Under the pieces are notes generated by a model. The model saw only the letters and a program-made list of their open reading frames with translations. It did not search any database and was not told the DNA's origin. From an uncultured Winogradskyella sp. (lineage in GTDB: Bacteria > Bacteroidota > Bacteroidia > Flavobacteriales > Flavobacteriaceae), in NCBI RefSeq assembly GCF_947495255.1, contig NZ_CANLYI010000003.1, positions 1 to 64,000 on the forward strand: DNA of 64,000 bases. The letters run 5' to 3'. The translations under genes were made by a program, and so were the position numbers. Below, piece after piece: positions 62,679 through 64,000 of the stretch. Numbering within the stretch: position 1 is the stretch's first letter; each line of letters starts with the position of its first letter.

Positions 62679-63842
62679 CTATTTTTTAATACTTGCTAAT
62701 TCAATATCAAATACTAAGTTAGCACTTGGTGGAATAACAGGAGGATTTCCTCTTTCTCCATAACCTAAATAGTAAGGTATAAATACTCTTGCTTTATCTC
62801 CAATTTTCATGTTGAGCATTGCTTCTCTAAAACCAGCAATTAAACCTGCTGTTTTATTGTATGGCATGTCAAAAGACTTGTAACGACCTGCTTGGTCAGT
62901 ACGTTCGTCATATTTACCATTCTTCTCAGCAACATCTTTCCAAGTAGTCCAAAACAATTCGCCATTTTCTAGATAACCAGCACATTCAATATTTACACGG
63001 TCTGTAGCTTCTGGAGTTACACCATTACTTTCATGTGTAAAAATCATAGCCATACCAGTTGGTGATTCTATTTTTCTTCCTTTTAAATCTTCGTTCTTTT
63101 TTAAGAAAGCAATCTGTGCTTGTTTAGCTAATTCTTCAGCTTCCTTTTTAGCTTCTTCCTTAATCTTAGCTTGTCTCTCTTTAATTTTAGGTAACTCTTC
63201 AGTAAATACCTTTGCAGCATCAAATGCTTTAGCATCAGCACCTTTTCTTATAATGTTAAGCTTAGTGATTACAACATCTTCAACAGGTTTGTGATTTCTA
63301 GCTCTTGGATCAATTACTTTAACGTTAGATATAGAATCTTGTACATCTAAACCTTCTACTAATTCTCCAAAAACAGCATGTTTATTATCTAATCTTGGGT
63401 CAGGTCTTTCCATAATAAAGAATTGACTTCCATTACCATTTGGTCCACCATTTGCCATAGATAAAATCCCAGGTTTATCATGTTTTAAACCAGGATAAAA
63501 TTCGTCATCAAATTTGTATCCAGGATCTCCCATTCCTGTTGCTGTTGGGTCTCCACCTTGAATCATAAAACCATCTATAACTCTATGAAAAGTTGTGCCA
63601 TCATAATACGGTTTTCCTTTGTATTCATCTTTAGCTAAAGGATGGTTTCCTTCTGCTAATGCTACAAAGTTAGCAACAGTTACAGGTGCTTTGTCTGTAT
63701 ATAATTTGGCTACCATTGTGCCTTTGTTGGTTACAAACTCTGCATAAAGTCCATCTTCTAAATTAGGATATTGAACTTGACAAGAAAAATTTACAGTTAA
63801 TAATAATACTGCAACGATTGTAGTAAGCGTTTTTTTAATCAT
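62679..63842 (-). CDS. Cyclophilin-FKBP fusion peptidyl-prolyl isomerase (lipoprotein)
   Basis: 387 residues. Lipoprotein-type signal ([10 protein letters not shown], Cys at about 21). A cyclophilin domain at about 25-205 ([50 protein letters not shown]) is followed by a charged helical linker and an FKBP domain about 265-387 ([40 protein letters not shown]). It folds envelope proteins by proline isomerisation. Its ATG overlaps the stop of gldI, and such isomerases commonly accompany gldI in flavobacteria. Confidence 0.94.
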   Translation of the reverse strand: MIKKTLTTIVAVLLLTVNFSCQVQYPNLEDGLYAEFVTNKGTMVAKLYTDKAPVTVANFVALAEGNHPLAKDEYKGKPYYDGTTFHRVIDGFMIQGGDPTATGMGDPGYKFDDEFYPGLKHDKPGILSMANGGPNGNGSQFFIMERPDPRLDNKHAVFGELVEGLDVQDSISNVKVIDPRARNHKPVEDVVITKLNIIRKGADAKAFDAAKVFTEELPKIKERQAKIKEEAKKEAEELAKQAQIAFLKKNEDLKGRKIESPTGMAMIFTHESNGVTPEATDRVNIECAGYLENGELFWTTWKDVAEKNGKYDERTDQAGRYKSFDMPYNKTAGLIAGFREAMLNMKIGDKARVFIPYYLGYGERGNPPVIPPSANLVFDIELASIKK

Positions 63843-63999
63843 TTGTTTTAATTATTGTGTTTAAGGTTACTTCGCAAATTAAAGGAACATTTGTTCCTAT
63901 TTTATGTTCGTCTCCATAATATCCAAAAGCTTTTTGGGATGGAAATATAAATGTTGCCGATTCGGTTGGTTTTAAAAGTTTTAAGCCTTCGCGCAAACC
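63835..63999 (-). CDS. gldI: Gliding motility peptidyl-prolyl isomerase GldI, C-terminal end (cut by window edge)
   Basis: Only the last 54 residues are present. [20 protein letters not shown] and [12 protein letters not shown] match the C-terminus of the FKBP-like lipoprotein GldI, required for gliding in Flavobacterium johnsoniae. The stop TAA overlaps the start of the fusion isomerase gene by 8 nt, so the two are translationally coupled. The rest of the gene lies beyond the right edge. Confidence 0.82.
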   Translation of the reverse strand, partial: GLREGLKLLKPTESATFIFPSQKAFGYYGDEHKIGTNVPLICEVTLNTIIKTND

Positions 64000-64000
64000 T

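Overview
The window is an AT-rich chromosomal segment from a member of the Bacteroidota, most likely a Flavobacteriaceae. The evidence is: type IX secretion (T9SS) cargo with both type A and type B sorting tails, the C-terminus of the gliding lipoprotein GldI, flavobacterial families such as OstA-like, DUF5606, DUF3810 and DUF368, promoter elements of the Bacteroidota type (TTG, then TAnnTTTG), and no clear Shine-Dalgarno sequences. I see no rRNA, tRNA, CRISPR array, prophage, transposase or replication origin, so this is core chromosome with a few accessory patches. I cannot name the genus.

Layout. 1-13637: five co-oriented minus-strand genes (the first cut by the window edge). The four complete ones are large exported proteins ending in a T9SS type B (CHU_C) tail; the cut one has a matching N-terminus. 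Heads differ (two choice-of-anchor L, a DUF3344-like head with a CARDB-like domain, a PPC-like head, a propeller-like head), while stalks are built from a repeat of about 95 residues. 13745-15553: ABC exporter (permease and ATPase). 15691-17214: an unknown conserved protein and a membrane-anchored GspG-like protein. 17275-20701: cca, a GNAT acetyltransferase, heme A synthase and a small acidic protein. 20831-28171: surface glycan locus with an SDR dehydratase, two nucleotidyltransferases, a Kdo/WaaP-type kinase, two GT2 enzymes, a CDP-glycerol transferase-like protein and a Stealth phosphotransferase. 28251-32044: dapD, ruvX, def, a DUF5606 gene and mazG. 32315-38757: a small membrane protein, a DUF349 protein, aroE, two tandem DUF368 (PopT-like) transporters and a TPR protein. 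38919-46972: class III aminotransferase, OstA-like protein, purA, a Fur-family regulator, a RelA/SpoT enzyme and an SDR. 47116-49791: SET protein, M48 protease and a SpoU methyltransferase. 50143-53812: an unknown exported protein, a T9SS type A protein carrying the same stalk repeat as the first cluster, and a lipoprotein. 53903-58206: two secreted amidohydrolase-family proteins. 58342-60851: a DUF3810 membrane zincin-like protein, a 52-residue membrane protein found in the intergenic sequence, and two orphan membrane proteins. 61048 to the end: pepD, a cyclophilin-FKBP fusion lipoprotein, and the end of gldI.

How it fits together. Much of the window concerns the cell envelope: surface adhesin-like T9SS cargo, glycan assembly, lipid carrier recycling (DUF368), an LptA/OstA-like protein and periplasmic folding factors. 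The most distinctive content is the modular T9SS stalk family. Each repeat opens with an acidic, EF-hand-like loop after a conserved Cys and ends with a second Cys. The family appears behind different heads and in front of both known T9SS tail types. Other points worth a second look are a cassette-like 3' motif behind two orphan genes, amidohydrolase domains that have lost their metal ligands, several candidate promoters implying leaderless mRNAs, frequent TTG start codons, and a candidate small RNA divergent from dapD.
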